64,000 nt of DNA from Marinobacterium rhizophilum DSM 18822 (GCF_000378045.1 NZ_KB899090.1:248001-312000), one strand, 5' to 3'; shown: positions 7,798 through 16,874, numbered from the stretch's first letter. Program-made: numbers and translations. The notes: generated from the sequence alone by a model not told the origin.

Positions 7798-10425
7798 TCA
7801 GCTCAGACTCTTGCTGACGACTTCGTACACGTCTCGGGACAACTCACCGCTGTCCAGAATGCGCTGCAACTGTGCCTGCATCAGCCCCTGGCGCGCCACG
7901 TCATATTTGCGCCAGCGGGTCAGCGGCGTCAACAGGCGCGAGGCCATCTGCGGATTCAGCCGATTCATCTCGATAATCCGATCCGCCAGGAAAGCATACC
8001 CTTCCCCGCCGGCATCATGGAAGTTCACGGCGTTCATGGCACAGAATGTCGAGATCAGCGAGCGTACCTTGTTGGGGTTACGCAGATCAAAGGCCGCGTG
8101 CGCCATCAGCGCCTTGATACGCGTCAGAGCGCCGGGCTTGGGATCGCAGGCCTGTACCGCCAGCCACTGATTCACCACCAGGGTTTCGCCCTGGTAGCGC
8201 TGATAGAAATCATCCAGTACGGCGTCAGCGTCAGCCTCAAAGCTTGAGTGGGCAATAAGGCTGAGTGCCGCCTGGCGTTCGGTCATGTTGTCACAGGCGT
8301 CATACTGTGACCGGGCCCGGGCAATATGCGCCGGTGTCTCAAGCGCCACCAGGTAGGACAAACACAGATTGCGCAGGCTGCGCCGTGCCACCTGATCGGC
8401 CGTCGGCGAAAAGACGCCAACCGGCGCCAGCGCCTCGTAGCGCCGCTGCAGAGGCGCCTCCAGCGCCCGCGCCAATGCGGTGCGGGCAAACTGACGAGCC
8501 GCGTGGATAGCCTCCACATCGATACATTCGGACAGTTCGCTCAGATAAGCCTCGGAGGGCAACGACAACACCTTGGCCACCATCGCAGGGTCCAGGCTTT
8601 CATCATCCAGCACCGCAGCATAAGCATCCACCAGCGCAGGCTCCATCTGCAGACTTTCACCCTGGCGATACTGTGCCATCAGCCCCTGAATGACCTCGAC
8701 CGCCAGCTGCTGGCCGGCGTCCCAGCGATTGAAACCGTCGCTGTCGTGGCTCATCAGAAAGACCAGCGCCTCGCGGCTATAGGGATACTGCAGCCGTACC
8801 GGCGCTGAAAAGCCGCGCAACAGCGACGGGACCGGACGGGCCGCAATTCGCTCGAACACGAAGGCCTGGCGCAGCTCGGTCAGTTCCAGCACTCGAGTGG
8901 TGACCCCATCGGCCAGCGCAAGATCGGCACCGCTGGCGTCCAGCAGCCCCACCGACAGCGGTATATGCAACGGCAGCTTGTCAACCTGGTCAGGTGTTTG
9001 CGGCAGCTGCTGCTCAACGTGCAGGCGGTACTGCTGCGTGTCGGCGTCATAGTCGTCCGTCACCCGCAGCGTCGGCGTACCTGCCTGACTGTACCAGCGC
9101 CGGAACTGCGTCAGATCACGGCCCGACGCATCTTCCATGGCACGCACAAAATCATCGGTGGTCACGGCCTGGCCATCGTGGCGTTCGAAATACAGGTCCG
9201 AACCCCGGCGAAACAACTCGGCTCCCAGCAGAGTGTGCAGCATGCGCACGACTTCGGCCCCCTTCTCGTACACCGTGAGGGTGTAAAAGTTGGAAATCTC
9301 GATATAGGACGCCGGACGTACCGGGTGCGCCATGGGACCGGCATCCTCGGCAAACTGGGCGGTGCGCAGCAGGGTGACGTCTTCCACCCGCTTGACGGTG
9401 CGCGAGTTGGTGTCGGCGGAGAACTCTGCATCGCGAAACACCGTGAAGCCTTCTTTCAGACTGAGCTGAAACCAGTCCCGACAGGTGACGCGGTTGCCCG
9501 ACCAGTTATGGAAATATTCATGCGCCACCACACCCTCAACACGCTGATAGGCTGCATCAGTTGTGGTTTGCGGGCTGGCCAGTACGCAGGAAGTATTGAA
9601 AATATTGAGCCCCTTGTTTTCCATGGCGCCCATATTGAAAAAATCCACCGCCACGATCATGTAGATATCCAGATCGTACTCGCGGCCATAGACCTTCTCA
9701 TCCCAGCGCATGGCATGGACCAGGGAATCCATCGCGTGATCGAGCTTGTCCAGATCCTTGGATTCGGCAAAGATGCGCAGCGATACGTCACGCCCGGACG
9801 CCGTCTTGTAGGGGCGTTCAATGTGCTGCAGATCACCGGCCACCAGTGCGAACAGGTAAGCAGGCTTGGGGAAGGGATCCTGCCAGGTAACCCAGTGACG
9901 TCCATCCTGCTCACCCGATGCCACCGGGTTGCCGTTGGACAGCAGTACCGGAAAACGGACCTGATCCGCCGCGACGGTCGTCGTGAAGACCGACATCACA
10001 TCAGGTCTGTCCATATAAAAAGTGATACGCCGAAAGCCTTCGGCCTCACACTGGGTACAGTACATCCCACCGGACAGGTACAGTCCTTCCAGCGCAGTAT
10101 TGTCCTGCGGATGGATGCGTGTTGTGCACTCCAGCACAAAGGCTTCGGGCACCTGCATAATCGTCAGCAGTTCGTCTTCGCGGCGGTAGTCGCCCGCTGC
10201 CAGCTCCTGTCCATCGATGGACAGCCTGCACAGCTCCAGGCTTTCGTGCCCGTGCAGTTCCAGCGCCGCCTGTGCTGGCGAAGCCTCGGGGTTGCGCCGT
10301 ACTCTGAGCACCGAGTGCACCAGCGTCTGCTCATCCTCCAGCTCAAAACGCAAATCGGTTGTATCAATCAGGTACGCCGGAACCTGATAATCCTTCAGAT
10401 AAATTGCCTGCGGTTGTTCTGCCAT
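7798..10425 (-). CDS. pepN: Aminopeptidase N (M1 family)
   Basis: This zinc metallopeptidase removes N-terminal amino acids from peptides in the cytoplasm. At 875 residues it has the length of the bacterial PepN group. The substrate-anchoring GAMEN motif is near residue 267 and the zinc-binding HEYFHNW is near 301, with the third ligand Glu in the downstream [10 protein letters not shown] segment. The four-domain layout is complete through the C-terminal helical domain. A DUF2797 gene ends 12 bases upstream on the same strand, an order I recall from pseudomonads. Confidence 0.97.
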   Translation of the reverse strand: MAEQPQAIYLKDYQVPAYLIDTTDLRFELEDEQTLVHSVLRVRRNPEASPAQAALELHGHESLELCRLSIDGQELAAGDYRREDELLTIMQVPEAFVLECTTRIHPQDNTALEGLYLSGGMYCTQCEAEGFRRITFYMDRPDVMSVFTTTVAADQVRFPVLLSNGNPVASGEQDGRHWVTWQDPFPKPAYLFALVAGDLQHIERPYKTASGRDVSLRIFAESKDLDKLDHAMDSLVHAMRWDEKVYGREYDLDIYMIVAVDFFNMGAMENKGLNIFNTSCVLASPQTTTDAAYQRVEGVVAHEYFHNWSGNRVTCRDWFQLSLKEGFTVFRDAEFSADTNSRTVKRVEDVTLLRTAQFAEDAGPMAHPVRPASYIEISNFYTLTVYEKGAEVVRMLHTLLGAELFRRGSDLYFERHDGQAVTTDDFVRAMEDASGRDLTQFRRWYSQAGTPTLRVTDDYDADTQQYRLHVEQQLPQTPDQVDKLPLHIPLSVGLLDASGADLALADGVTTRVLELTELRQAFVFERIAARPVPSLLRGFSAPVRLQYPYSREALVFLMSHDSDGFNRWDAGQQLAVEVIQGLMAQYRQGESLQMEPALVDAYAAVLDDESLDPAMVAKVLSLPSEAYLSELSECIDVEAIHAARQFARTALARALEAPLQRRYEALAPVGVFSPTADQVARRSLRNLCLSYLVALETPAHIARARSQYDACDNMTERQAALSLIAHSSFEADADAVLDDFYQRYQGETLVVNQWLAVQACDPKPGALTRIKALMAHAAFDLRNPNKVRSLISTFCAMNAVNFHDAGGEGYAFLADRIIEMNRLNPQMASRLLTPLTRWRKYDVARQGLMQAQLQRILDSGELSRDVYEVVSKSLS

Positions 10426-10437
10426 ACCTGCCTTATC

Positions 10438-11268
10438 CTATTCGGAACAAAATTCCACCTCGTAGGAGGTGTATTTGCGTAAGTTGATCACGCCGGTGTC
10501 CAGTATCAGATACTGCCCCTTGATACCCAAGAGCTGCCCGCTGATTTCAGGTGTTTTATCCAGGTTAAGAGAGCTGACCTTGAGCGGATAGTTCAATACG
10601 GGATACTCGATCGACACTTCGTCGGCGTTCAGGCGCTGCAGAGCCTGCAGCCCGAAGCGCTGCTCCAGCTCCGCCAGACCCCGGGCACTGCCTTCAAACA
10701 GCCGATCGCGCTCGACCTTCAGGTCCAGCGGCGCAATGCCACCCTTGAGCATCGTGCGCCAGTTGGTTTTGTCCGCCACCTGATCCTTGAACAAATGCTC
10801 AACCACACCCGATTGCAGACGCGAGTCGACCCGCAGAATCGGCAGCGCCTGCACTGCGCCCTGATCAATCCAGCGCGTGGGCACCTGAGTCGCGCGGGTT
10901 ATGCCGACCTTGATACCGGATGAATTGGCCAGATAGACGATATGAGTCTGGAAACAGAACTGCTCGCCCCAGGCGGGGTCGCGACAGGTGCCCAGGTGAA
11001 AGTGACACTTTTCCGGGCTCATGATGCAGCTGTCACACTCGGGCAGCTTGGTAAAGCAGGGGTAGCAATACCCCTGAGCGAAACTTTTCTTGGTTTTTCT
11101 GCCGCAATGCAGACATTTAATCGCGCCGCTGTAGCGAATGCCGATTCGCTGCCCAAGAAGCGCATTGAGCGGTAGTTGCTGCTCGCCACAGACCAGTTGA
11201 TAGTGCGCCTTGCCGTCGGTCAGCTCGGTACGCATTTTGCGCAGCTCGCCCTGTGCCAGTACTTGCAT
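10438..11268 (-). CDS. DUF2797 domain protein with Cys clusters
   Basis: The 276-residue product belongs to the DUF2797 family found next to pepN. Four Cys-containing clusters (CLHC, YCYPC, CDSC and a Cys/His group around KCHFHLGTC) at about 57-100 suggest zinc or iron-sulfur binding. The next segment, HIVYLANSSGIKVGIT followed by an Arg-containing helix, resembles the GIY-YIG nuclease core, and the C terminus looks like an OB-type beta domain. Function is unknown. It is 13 bases downstream of yeaC and 12 bases upstream of pepN, so probably one operon. Confidence 0.8.
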   Translation of the reverse strand: MQVLAQGELRKMRTELTDGKAHYQLVCGEQQLPLNALLGQRIGIRYSGAIKCLHCGRKTKKSFAQGYCYPCFTKLPECDSCIMSPEKCHFHLGTCRDPAWGEQFCFQTHIVYLANSSGIKVGITRATQVPTRWIDQGAVQALPILRVDSRLQSGVVEHLFKDQVADKTNWRTMLKGGIAPLDLKVERDRLFEGSARGLAELEQRFGLQALQRLNADEVSIEYPVLNYPLKVSSLNLDKTPEISGQLLGIKGQYLILDTGVINLRKYTSYEVEFCSE

Positions 11269-11281
11269 GAAAAATTAGAGC

Positions 11282-11542
11282 CTAGTTGAGAATTTTGAGG
11301 GGCTGAGGCTGCAGCGGATCGCTGCCATGCTGCGTGCCATCGGGCTTTGAGCGATCAATATATCCGGTGCGCTGTGACTCGGGCAGCCGACTCTGGTCAT
11401 AGGCGATAACAGCGCGCAGGCACAGGGTACGCTGCTCGTCGCTCAGGCGCTCACCGTTGGGCCACTTTCCGATTTCCACCGCCAGTTTGAGCGAGCGATG
11501 CATTTCGGGGGTCATGGATTCAATTAGCTGTTCGTAATTCAT
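11282..11542 (-). CDS. yeaC: YeaC family (DUF1315) small protein
   Basis: The 86-residue protein matches the DUF1315/YeaC pattern: MNYEQLIESMTPEMHRSLK at the N terminus, a central VEIGKWPNGERLS and the ESQRTGYIDR stretch. Function is unknown in the family. It is the first gene of a probable yeaC - DUF2797 - pepN unit. Upstream, at 11603-11620, two identical AGTGTACC octamers are spaced exactly 10 bases start to start, which might be an operator. Confidence 0.85.
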   Translation of the reverse strand: MNYEQLIESMTPEMHRSLKLAVEIGKWPNGERLSDEQRTLCLRAVIAYDQSRLPESQRTGYIDRSKPDGTQHGSDPLQPQPLKILN

Positions 11543-11602
11543 TCACTACACTCCACACTCTCTGACCATCAGCCAGATGGCCTGCGCACTTGATTCGCAC
11601 GC

Positions 11603-11620
11603 AGTGTACCAGAGTGTACC
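11603..11620. promoter_or_regulatory. Direct octamer repeat upstream of yeaC
   Basis: AGTGTACC occurs twice with a 2-base spacer, so the copies lie on the same DNA face. On the yeaC strand each copy reads GGTACACT and contains a -10-like TACACT. It could be an activator site or doubled promoter element 60-80 bases before the yeaC start. Confidence 0.3.
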
Positions 11621-11699
11621 GCCGGGGCTGAACCGTCTAGACACCGTGGAGCGCAAGAAAAGCCCCACATCGCGCAACAGGATCGCCACCTATTGAGTC

Positions 11700-12551
11700 T
11701 CAGTGCCTGACGGCAAACAGGCTGCGCCACCAGGCCCACAGCAGCCCCGCTACCAGCCCAGCCAGATGAGCCGTATTGGCGATGGCACCCACACCGATAT
11801 ATTCAAGTACACCGGTAAACCCCAGTACCAGCCACAGCACCATCAGCCCCATCAGCGCAGGCGGCAGTCCGATAGCAGGCCGGCCTGCTCGCTTGTCCCA
11901 CAACCAGGCATAGCCCAGTAACGCAAAGACCACGCCCGACATGCCACCGAACATCGGGCCACTGACCCAGAACTGGGCCAGATTTGACACAAGCGCCGAA
12001 AACATGACCAGCCCCAGCAGCACCCAGCGGCCATGCAGATACTCGATACCACGCCCAGCCACCCACACCCAGAGCAGATTGAACAGAATATGTGGCAAGC
12101 TGAAATGCATCAGCGCCGGTGTAAACAGGCGCCAAAACTGCCCCGCTGCCAGGGTGGCTTCAAGGCCTGCGTAATAAACACTGTCGCCACGCACCTGGAA
12201 ATCCACCAGGGCGAAACGGCGCATCCAGTCGATATTGTCGCCAAAACCCACCAGCAGCGACACCAGCACACTGCCGATGATCAGCAGTACAGTGAGCCAG
12301 GCCTGACGAAGCGCGGTCACATTCAAGAGCCCGGCGGAACGCGCCCGTGGCGCCTTGAGCACACTCAAGTCGGCCCCCTCTCGCCACAACTGGTAAAGCG
12401 CCAGCACCTGCTGAGCATCCACCTGACTGGATATCCACAACTCCTGCACCGCTCCCCGCTCCACCACCCGATGGGGCACACGCTGCTGCCAAAGACACTC
12501 GGTAAAGCCCCTCAAATCCTGGGCCAGAGGCACTTCCAGCACCTTGATCAC
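11700..12551 (-). CDS. Rhomboid-family intramembrane serine protease (GlpG-like)
   Basis: The 283-residue protein starts with a soluble domain of about 90 residues, as in GlpG, and continues with six predicted membrane helices. The catalytic serine lies in GGMSGVVFALLG (near residue 204) and the catalytic histidine in NTAHLAGLVAG (near 258). The HFSLPHILFNLLW stretch holds the oxyanion-site residues typical of rhomboids. The start is a GTG that overlaps the stop of the upstream metallophosphatase gene (GTGA), so translation is probably coupled. Confidence 0.93.
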   Translation of the reverse strand: MIKVLEVPLAQDLRGFTECLWQQRVPHRVVERGAVQELWISSQVDAQQVLALYQLWREGADLSVLKAPRARSAGLLNVTALRQAWLTVLLIIGSVLVSLLVGFGDNIDWMRRFALVDFQVRGDSVYYAGLEATLAAGQFWRLFTPALMHFSLPHILFNLLWVWVAGRGIEYLHGRWVLLGLVMFSALVSNLAQFWVSGPMFGGMSGVVFALLGYAWLWDKRAGRPAIGLPPALMGLMVLWLVLGFTGVLEYIGVGAIANTAHLAGLVAGLLWAWWRSLFAVRH

Positions 12552-13534
12552 TGTGATTTATCCTCTGTCGGCTCACGTAATTCACGCCCAACATCGACCC
12601 AGACAAACTTGGCAGGATCAATACGGGGTTCATGGTCATAACGGTAAGCGACCAGCTTGCCAAACTTGACCGCGCTGTAGTCAATGCAGGCAATATTGGG
12701 GGTAATGGGGGCAGGCTCGCCATCGCGCCAATAATGCCCCACGAACAGCGGTTTCTCATCCTCACCATAATGCAGCAGCTGCGTACGGTCTTGCGCAGTC
12801 AGCTTCATACGGGCGATCGACTCCGGCAGCGGGTCGGGCTGAAACACAATATCACCGTAATACTTGGCCGACTCGACCCAGAACTTGGTACGAAAATAGC
12901 GTCGCTGATAGCCATCCTTGCTGGTGATAACCGCCCCGTCTGGCAACTTCATCTGGGTACCACGCAGCGCACGATCCATCAATTCACACTCGAACCGGCC
13001 CGGCTCGACCGAGCGATGCAAAAACGCCTCGCTGATACGGTTTCCTCCGTACTCACGCGAAAAGCGTTCGAGCAAGGCATGGGGCCAGCAGGCGTGAATC
13101 ATTCGAAAATGCTCGAACTCCAGAAAGATCGGCATATCCCGAATCCAGACAAGAAAATCATGCAGCTCCTGCGGGTGGCGCTCAAAGGCCTCCAGGGTTT
13201 CCTTCAGCACTCGATGATGGCGCGGCGTATGGGAACGCAAATACTCGAGACCGGAACCCGGACGCCCCGGCGTGCTATAGCAGAGAAAGTTATACTCATG
13301 ATTCCCCATCACCACCTGAGCGCTGTCTGCCTCGACCATATCACGCACCAGGTGAAGCGACTCACGGATGCGCGGCCCCCGGTCGATAATATCGCCAACA
13401 AACAGTGCCTGACGATCAGGATGGCGATAAATGCCCCGCTGGAGACGATAACCGAGGCGCTCCAGCAGCAGAGCCAAACTGGCCGCACAGCCGTGCACAT
13501 CGCCAATGAGGTCAAAGCCCTTTACATTTTGCAC
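12548..13534 (-). CDS. Metallophosphoesterase (calcineurin-like)
   Basis: The product (about 328 residues) carries the two-metal phosphoesterase motifs in order: GDVHGC, GDIIDRGP and GNHEYN, with later metal-binding His residues. It resembles bacterial Ser/Thr-phosphatase-like or Ap4A-hydrolase-like enzymes; the substrate is unknown. The open frame extends upstream, but the best start is the GTG at 13534, one base after the nadK stop, because a GGGAGG ribosome binding site precedes it inside the end of nadK. The rhomboid gene overlaps its stop. Confidence 0.85.
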   Translation of the reverse strand: MQNVKGFDLIGDVHGCAASLALLLERLGYRLQRGIYRHPDRQALFVGDIIDRGPRIRESLHLVRDMVEADSAQVVMGNHEYNFLCYSTPGRPGSGLEYLRSHTPRHHRVLKETLEAFERHPQELHDFLVWIRDMPIFLEFEHFRMIHACWPHALLERFSREYGGNRISEAFLHRSVEPGRFECELMDRALRGTQMKLPDGAVITSKDGYQRRYFRTKFWVESAKYYGDIVFQPDPLPESIARMKLTAQDRTQLLHYGEDEKPLFVGHYWRDGEPAPITPNIACIDYSAVKFGKLVAYRYDHEPRIDPAKFVWVDVGRELREPTEDKSQ

Positions 13535-13535
13535 A

Positions 13536-14417
13536 TCAACCTCCCAACCTTGTCCCCCACCCGAGCTTTTCGCGACAGGTACGGTAAAAATCATAATTGA
13601 GCGGATGCAGCAACTTGAGCTTGTGCGGCTTCTTGTGAATGGTGATCACATCGCCTGGTGCCAGGCTGAAACTTAGCTGACCGTCACAGGATACAGTAGG
13701 GTACGTTTTGTTATTCTCACTGATCACCAATTTGAGTTCACTGTTGCCATCCACCACGATTGGACGGCTGGACAACGTGTGAGGGAACATGGGCACCAGC
13801 ACCACCGCATCCAGCTTGGGCGACATGATCGGGCCTCCACCGGACAGCGAATAGGCAGTAGATCCGGTGGGCGTCGCCACAATCAGACCATCGGAACGCT
13901 GCGTGTAAACAAACTGCCCCTCGATGAACAACTCGAATTGAATCATGCGCGTCGCCTTACCGGGGTGCAGCACTATATCGTTCAGGGCCGTCCCCTCCCC
14001 GATCGGCTCCCCCTCGCGCTTAACGACCATGTCGAGCAGAAAGCGACTCTCTACCGTGTACTTGCCATCCAGCACCTCGGCGACCTTCGCCTCTATATCG
14101 GCCGGCGATATATCGGTGAGAAATCCCAGATTACCGCGGTTAACGCCCAGAACCGGCACATGGGAAGGCGACAATGCCCGCGCCGCGCCCAACAGGCTGC
14201 CATCACCACCAACAACAATGACCAGGTCGCAGATCTCGCCCATCATTTTCTGTTTGCAGGTCTGCTGGCCGTGCCCCGGTATCGTATCGGAAATACGCTC
14301 ATCCAATACCGTATTGAGACCGCGGTCATTCAGAAAGCGAATCAGCTGCTTAAGCGTATCAATTACCGACTTGCTGCCAAGGCGCCCGATCAAGCCTACA
14401 TTTCGAAAATCGTCCAT
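13536..14417 (-). CDS. nadK: NAD kinase
   Basis: This enzyme phosphorylates NAD+ to NADP+ in the cytoplasm. At 293 residues it matches the family. The nucleotide-binding VVGGDGSLLG (GGDG at 70-73), the GVNRGNLGFLTD block and the glycine-rich TPTGSTAYSLSGGGP motif are intact. It begins a compact minus-strand unit nadK - metallophosphatase - rhomboid with gaps of one base or less. Confidence 0.97.
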   Translation of the reverse strand: MDDFRNVGLIGRLGSKSVIDTLKQLIRFLNDRGLNTVLDERISDTIPGHGQQTCKQKMMGEICDLVIVVGGDGSLLGAARALSPSHVPVLGVNRGNLGFLTDISPADIEAKVAEVLDGKYTVESRFLLDMVVKREGEPIGEGTALNDIVLHPGKATRMIQFELFIEGQFVYTQRSDGLIVATPTGSTAYSLSGGGPIMSPKLDAVVLVPMFPHTLSSRPIVVDGNSELKLVISENNKTYPTVSCDGQLSFSLAPGDVITIHKKPHKLKLLHPLNYDFYRTCREKLGWGTRLGG

Positions 14418-14445
14418 CTAACCATCCTGTTGTTAACCTGATCGT

Positions 14446-15414
14446 TCAAAGCGGCAGCCCGCCACGGTGAGCATGCTCTTGATCGTACAATGTTTTTTCC
14501 ATTCCTCTAAGCCCTTGCAGCCCACCGCTATGGATTAACAGCACTCGGGAACCCGGGACAACCTCCCCGTCAGCCACCATCTGATTGAAGCGCAGCAGCA
14601 TCTTGCCCGTGTACACAGGATCCAGCGTCACACCGGTCTTCTGCCGAAAAGCCGCCATGAACGCCGCCAGCAGGGGTGTTGTGCGAGCATAGCCGCCACA
14701 GTGGGCATCCAGCTGCAGTGTCCAGCCACCGGGATCCGCCTCACCGGCCTGCTGCAGCAAGGTGATGATATCCTGACTAAGAAAGTCACCGCCCTTAAGC
14801 GCCGAAAAACCCAGCAGACGACTCGAAACAGGTTTGGCCGCAAGCAGCCCGGCCAGGGTCCCCCCGGTACCAGCCGCCACACAGATCAAGTCAAACCCAG
14901 CAACCCCATCAAGGCCTGCAATAATTTCACGACAACCCAACAGCCCCAGCGGACCGAAGCCCCCTTCGGCAACAAGCCCAAAATCACCAAAACGCCTGTG
15001 CAATTGCAGCTCAAAATCAGGATCGCGTCTGCTCCGGTAGGTTGCCCGATCAACGAATTCGAGCTTCATACCCCAGCTTCTGGCATCCGTCAGGGTCGGA
15101 TTTGCAGCATAGGCGGGCTCACCTCGAATGACACCGATCGTCTCGATGCCCATCGCTTGGCCGGCAAATGCAAGCGCATGCACATGATTTGAATAGGCTC
15201 CGCCAAAGGTGAGCACGCGCTTCTCTCCCCGCCTCACCAGATCCTGCAGCGTATATTTAAGCTTGTACCACTTGTTGCCACTGATAAGGGGATGCACCTT
15301 GTCGAGGCGCAGTATCCAGACCTCTATACCCGCACGACGATACAGATCCAGCTGCAACAGTTGCAACGCAGGCCTGGCAGTACTTTCAAAGGGATTAAAA
15401 CGACGATTGCTCAT
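14446..15414 (-). CDS. PLP-dependent D-cysteine desulfhydrase / ACC deaminase-like enzyme
   Basis: The 322-residue protein is a fold-type II PLP enzyme. The PLP lysine is Lys48 in SGNKWYKL, the FGGAYSNHVHALA block binds the substrate carboxylate, and AAGTGGTLAGL is the phosphate-binding loop. Members include D-cysteine desulfhydrase and 1-aminocyclopropane-1-carboxylate deaminase; I cannot separate these by eye, and the Pseudomonas-order family is often just called deaminase-like. The gene is 28 bases upstream of nadK on the same strand. Confidence 0.85.
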   Translation of the reverse strand: MSNRRFNPFESTARPALQLLQLDLYRRAGIEVWILRLDKVHPLISGNKWYKLKYTLQDLVRRGEKRVLTFGGAYSNHVHALAFAGQAMGIETIGVIRGEPAYAANPTLTDARSWGMKLEFVDRATYRSRRDPDFELQLHRRFGDFGLVAEGGFGPLGLLGCREIIAGLDGVAGFDLICVAAGTGGTLAGLLAAKPVSSRLLGFSALKGGDFLSQDIITLLQQAGEADPGGWTLQLDAHCGGYARTTPLLAAFMAAFRQKTGVTLDPVYTGKMLLRFNQMVADGEVVPGSRVLLIHSGGLQGLRGMEKTLYDQEHAHRGGLPL

Positions 15415-15591
15415 GGGCGCTCACGCTAACAGATCAGATACTTCCTGCCTATTCATACAGGACGGCACAAGCGCAGAGCACGCCAAAGACGCGTCCAGAC
15501 GGACAACGACGGGAATGTGGATAGCGGGAAAGACACACGCCGCGCAGACAGGAAAAGCACCCGCCGCCAGCGAGCACATCAAAAAACAGGC

Positions 15592-15618
15592 AAAAAAAAG
15601 CCACTTCAAAGAAGTGGC
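15592..15618 (-). terminator. Intrinsic terminator of the tRNA array
   Basis: On the minus strand an 8-bp stem (GCCACTTC with GAAGTGGC, 3-base loop) is followed by eight T residues. The 5' arm of the stem contains the CCA end of the last tRNA-Asp, so the terminator hairpin and the tRNA 3' end overlap. Confidence 0.9.
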
Positions 15619-15691
15619 GGAACGGACGGGACTCGAACCCGCGACCCCCTGCGTGACAGGCAGGTATTCTAACCAACTGAACTACCGCTCC
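15615..15691 (-). tRNA. tRNA-Asp (GTC), copy 1
   Basis: A 77-base cloverleaf with the CCA encoded. The anticodon loop reads CTGTCAC (anticodon GTC), and the T-arm GGGTTCGAGTCCC is canonical. It is almost identical to the E. coli tRNA-Asp sequence as I recall it. It is the last gene of the array before the terminator. Confidence 0.97.
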
Positions 15692-15695
15692 GTTA

Positions 15696-15771
15696 TGGTG
15701 GGCGAAGAGGGGTTCGAACCCCCGACCCTCTGCTTGTAAGGCAGACGCTCTCCCAACTGAGCTATTCGCCC
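15696..15771 (-). tRNA. tRNA-Val (TAC), copy 1
   Basis: A 76-base tRNA with encoded CCA. The anticodon loop CTTACAA gives TAC. The acceptor stem starts GGGCGAA and pairs with TTCGCCC. Four bases separate it from tRNA-Asp copy 1. Confidence 0.97.
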
Positions 15772-15817
15772 ATAACGCTGGCTGTTAATACGACGTTTCA
15801 GCACTTTGAAACGAAGT
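15772..15817. repeat. tRNA-array spacer repeat, copy 1
   Basis: This 46-base spacer follows a tRNA-Val gene and recurs nearly unchanged at 16100-16145 and 16325-16370. It contains an imperfect inverted repeat (CGTTTCA ... TGAAACG) that is best preserved in this copy. The three copies show that the array grew by duplication of a Val-Asp-spacer unit. Confidence 0.85.
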
Positions 15818-15829
15818 CCACTTAAAAAG

Positions 15830-15930
15830 TGGTGGAATGGACGGGACTGAATCCCCGACCGCACCTGTGATAAGCTGACAGGCAGATTTCCAACCTGTGA
15901 CCCCAACACCAATTTTCTAGCTATCCACTC
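15830..15930 (-). pseudogene. Decayed tRNA-Asp copy
   Basis: On the minus strand the 3' half still looks like tRNA-Asp: the acceptor end CCATTCCACCA, a damaged T-arm (GGGGATTCAGTCCC in place of GGGTTCGAGTCCC) and a CTGCCTGTCA remnant of the anticodon arm. The 5' half is rearranged and lengthened (about 101 bases against 77) and cannot pair with the acceptor end except for GAGTGG. No cloverleaf forms, so it is a pseudo-tRNA between two intact units. Confidence 0.8.
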
Positions 15931-15942
15931 ACACAAAGCAAG

Positions 15943-16019
15943 TGGCGGAACGGACGGGACTCGAACCCGCGACCCCCTGCGTGACAGGCAGGTATTCTAA
16001 CCAACTGAACTACCGCTCC
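15943..16019 (-). tRNA. tRNA-Asp (GTC), copy 2
   Basis: Sequence identical to copy 1 over its 77 bases as far as I can compare, with encoded CCA. The decayed copy lies directly downstream on the transcribed strand, with no tRNA-Val between. Confidence 0.97.
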
Positions 16020-16023
16020 GTTA

Positions 16024-16099
16024 TGGTGGGCGAAGAGGGGTTCGAACCCCCGACCCTCTGCTTGTAAGGCAGACGCTCTCCCAACTGAGCTATTCGCCC
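16024..16099 (-). tRNA. tRNA-Val (TAC), copy 2
   Basis: Same 76-base sequence as copy 1, four bases from tRNA-Asp copy 2. Confidence 0.97.
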
Positions 16100-16145
16100 A
16101 TAACGCTGGCTGCTAATACGACGCTTCAGCACTTTGAAACGAAGT
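16100..16145. repeat. tRNA-array spacer repeat, copy 2
   Basis: Second copy of the post-Val spacer. It has a few base changes relative to 15772-15817, including one inside the inverted repeat. Confidence 0.85.
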
Positions 16146-16167
16146 CTTACCTTTCCACTTAAAAAAG

Positions 16168-16244
16168 TGGCGGAATGGACGGGACTCGAACCCGCGACCC
16201 CCTGCGTGACAGGCAGGTATTCTAACCAACTGAACTACCACTCC
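16168..16244 (-). tRNA. tRNA-Asp (GTC), copy 3
   Basis: 77 bases with encoded CCA. It differs from copies 1 and 2 by a compensated pair change in the acceptor stem (GGAGTGG with CCATTCC), so the stem still pairs. Its CCA end is part of a small CCACTT/AAGTGG hairpin like the other copies. Confidence 0.97.
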
Positions 16245-16248
16245 GTTA

Positions 16249-16324
16249 TGGTGGGCGAAGAGGGGTTCGAACCCCCGACCCTCTGCTTGTAAGGCAGACG
16301 CTCTCCCAACTGAGCTATTCGCCC
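16249..16324 (-). tRNA. tRNA-Val (TAC), copy 3
   Basis: Same 76-base sequence as the other Val copies, four bases from tRNA-Asp copy 3. Confidence 0.97.
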
Positions 16325-16370
16325 ATAACGCTGGCTGTTAATACGACGCCTCAGCACTTTGAAACGAAGT
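16325..16370. repeat. tRNA-array spacer repeat, copy 3
   Basis: Third copy of the post-Val spacer, closest in sequence to copy 2. Confidence 0.85.
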
Positions 16371-16401
16371 CTTACCTTCATACTTTACCACTTCAGAAAA
16401 G

Positions 16402-16478
16402 TGGCGGAATGGACGGGACTCGAACCCGCGACCCCCTGCGTGACAGGCAGGTATTCTAACCAACTGAACTACCACTCC
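16402..16478 (-). tRNA. tRNA-Asp (GTC), copy 4
   Basis: 77 bases with encoded CCA and the same acceptor variant as copy 3 (GGAGTGG). It is the first gene of the array after the promoter. Confidence 0.97.
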
Positions 16479-16563
16479 GCAGCCTGACCGAGGGAAGATT
16501 ACACATCAACCACCCCTCAAATCAACCGTTCCAAACAAGCTGTTGCCTCAGAACGGAGTGCGA

Positions 16564-16591
16564 ATTCTAATGATTTTTCGAGTGCTGTCAA
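16564..16591 (-). promoter_or_regulatory. Sigma70 promoter of the tRNA array
   Basis: On the minus strand a perfect -35 TTGACA is followed after 16 bases by -10 TAGAAT and a GC-rich discriminator (GCACTCCG). An A8 tract about 20 bases upstream of the -35 resembles an UP element. This layout is typical of growth-rate and stringently controlled stable-RNA promoters. The leader to the first tRNA is about 80 bases. Confidence 0.85.
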
Positions 16592-16874
16592 ACGTTTAGC
16601 GGCATTTTTTTTAAGTCATTTTCATGCTGAACACTTTTCATACAAAAAAGCATATCCAGGCATCAGCTTTAATTTACGTCCGCCAGACTGAGACTCAGCC
16701 CCAGGCCATTCCGCACTCCATCAATGAACACTCTGGCCCTGGCATGCTAACCTCGCATTCAGCTGACCTTCCTGCCCTTGCACAATCAAATCTGATACAG
16801 ATAGAGTAAGCCGCACTTTAGAGGAGTGCGCACTGCACTCAAGACCCACATTTCATCCGGATCCGAGTGACGCA
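16592..16874. other. Intergenic region between tRNA promoter and syd
   Basis: Beyond the A-rich tract belonging to the tRNA promoter, this stretch shows only a small GCACT/AGTGC hairpin near 16813-16828. No convincing syd promoter or coding frame was found. Confidence 0.4.

Noticed and set aside
15830-15930. Possible unusual functional tRNA such as tRNA-Sec
   Set aside because: Acceptor and anticodon arms do not form; only the 3' half matches tRNA-Asp, so it is treated as a pseudogene.
16624-16809. Plus-strand 61-codon frame upstream of syd
   Set aside because: No ribosome site, composition unlike a folded protein, within a region with stable-RNA promoter elements.
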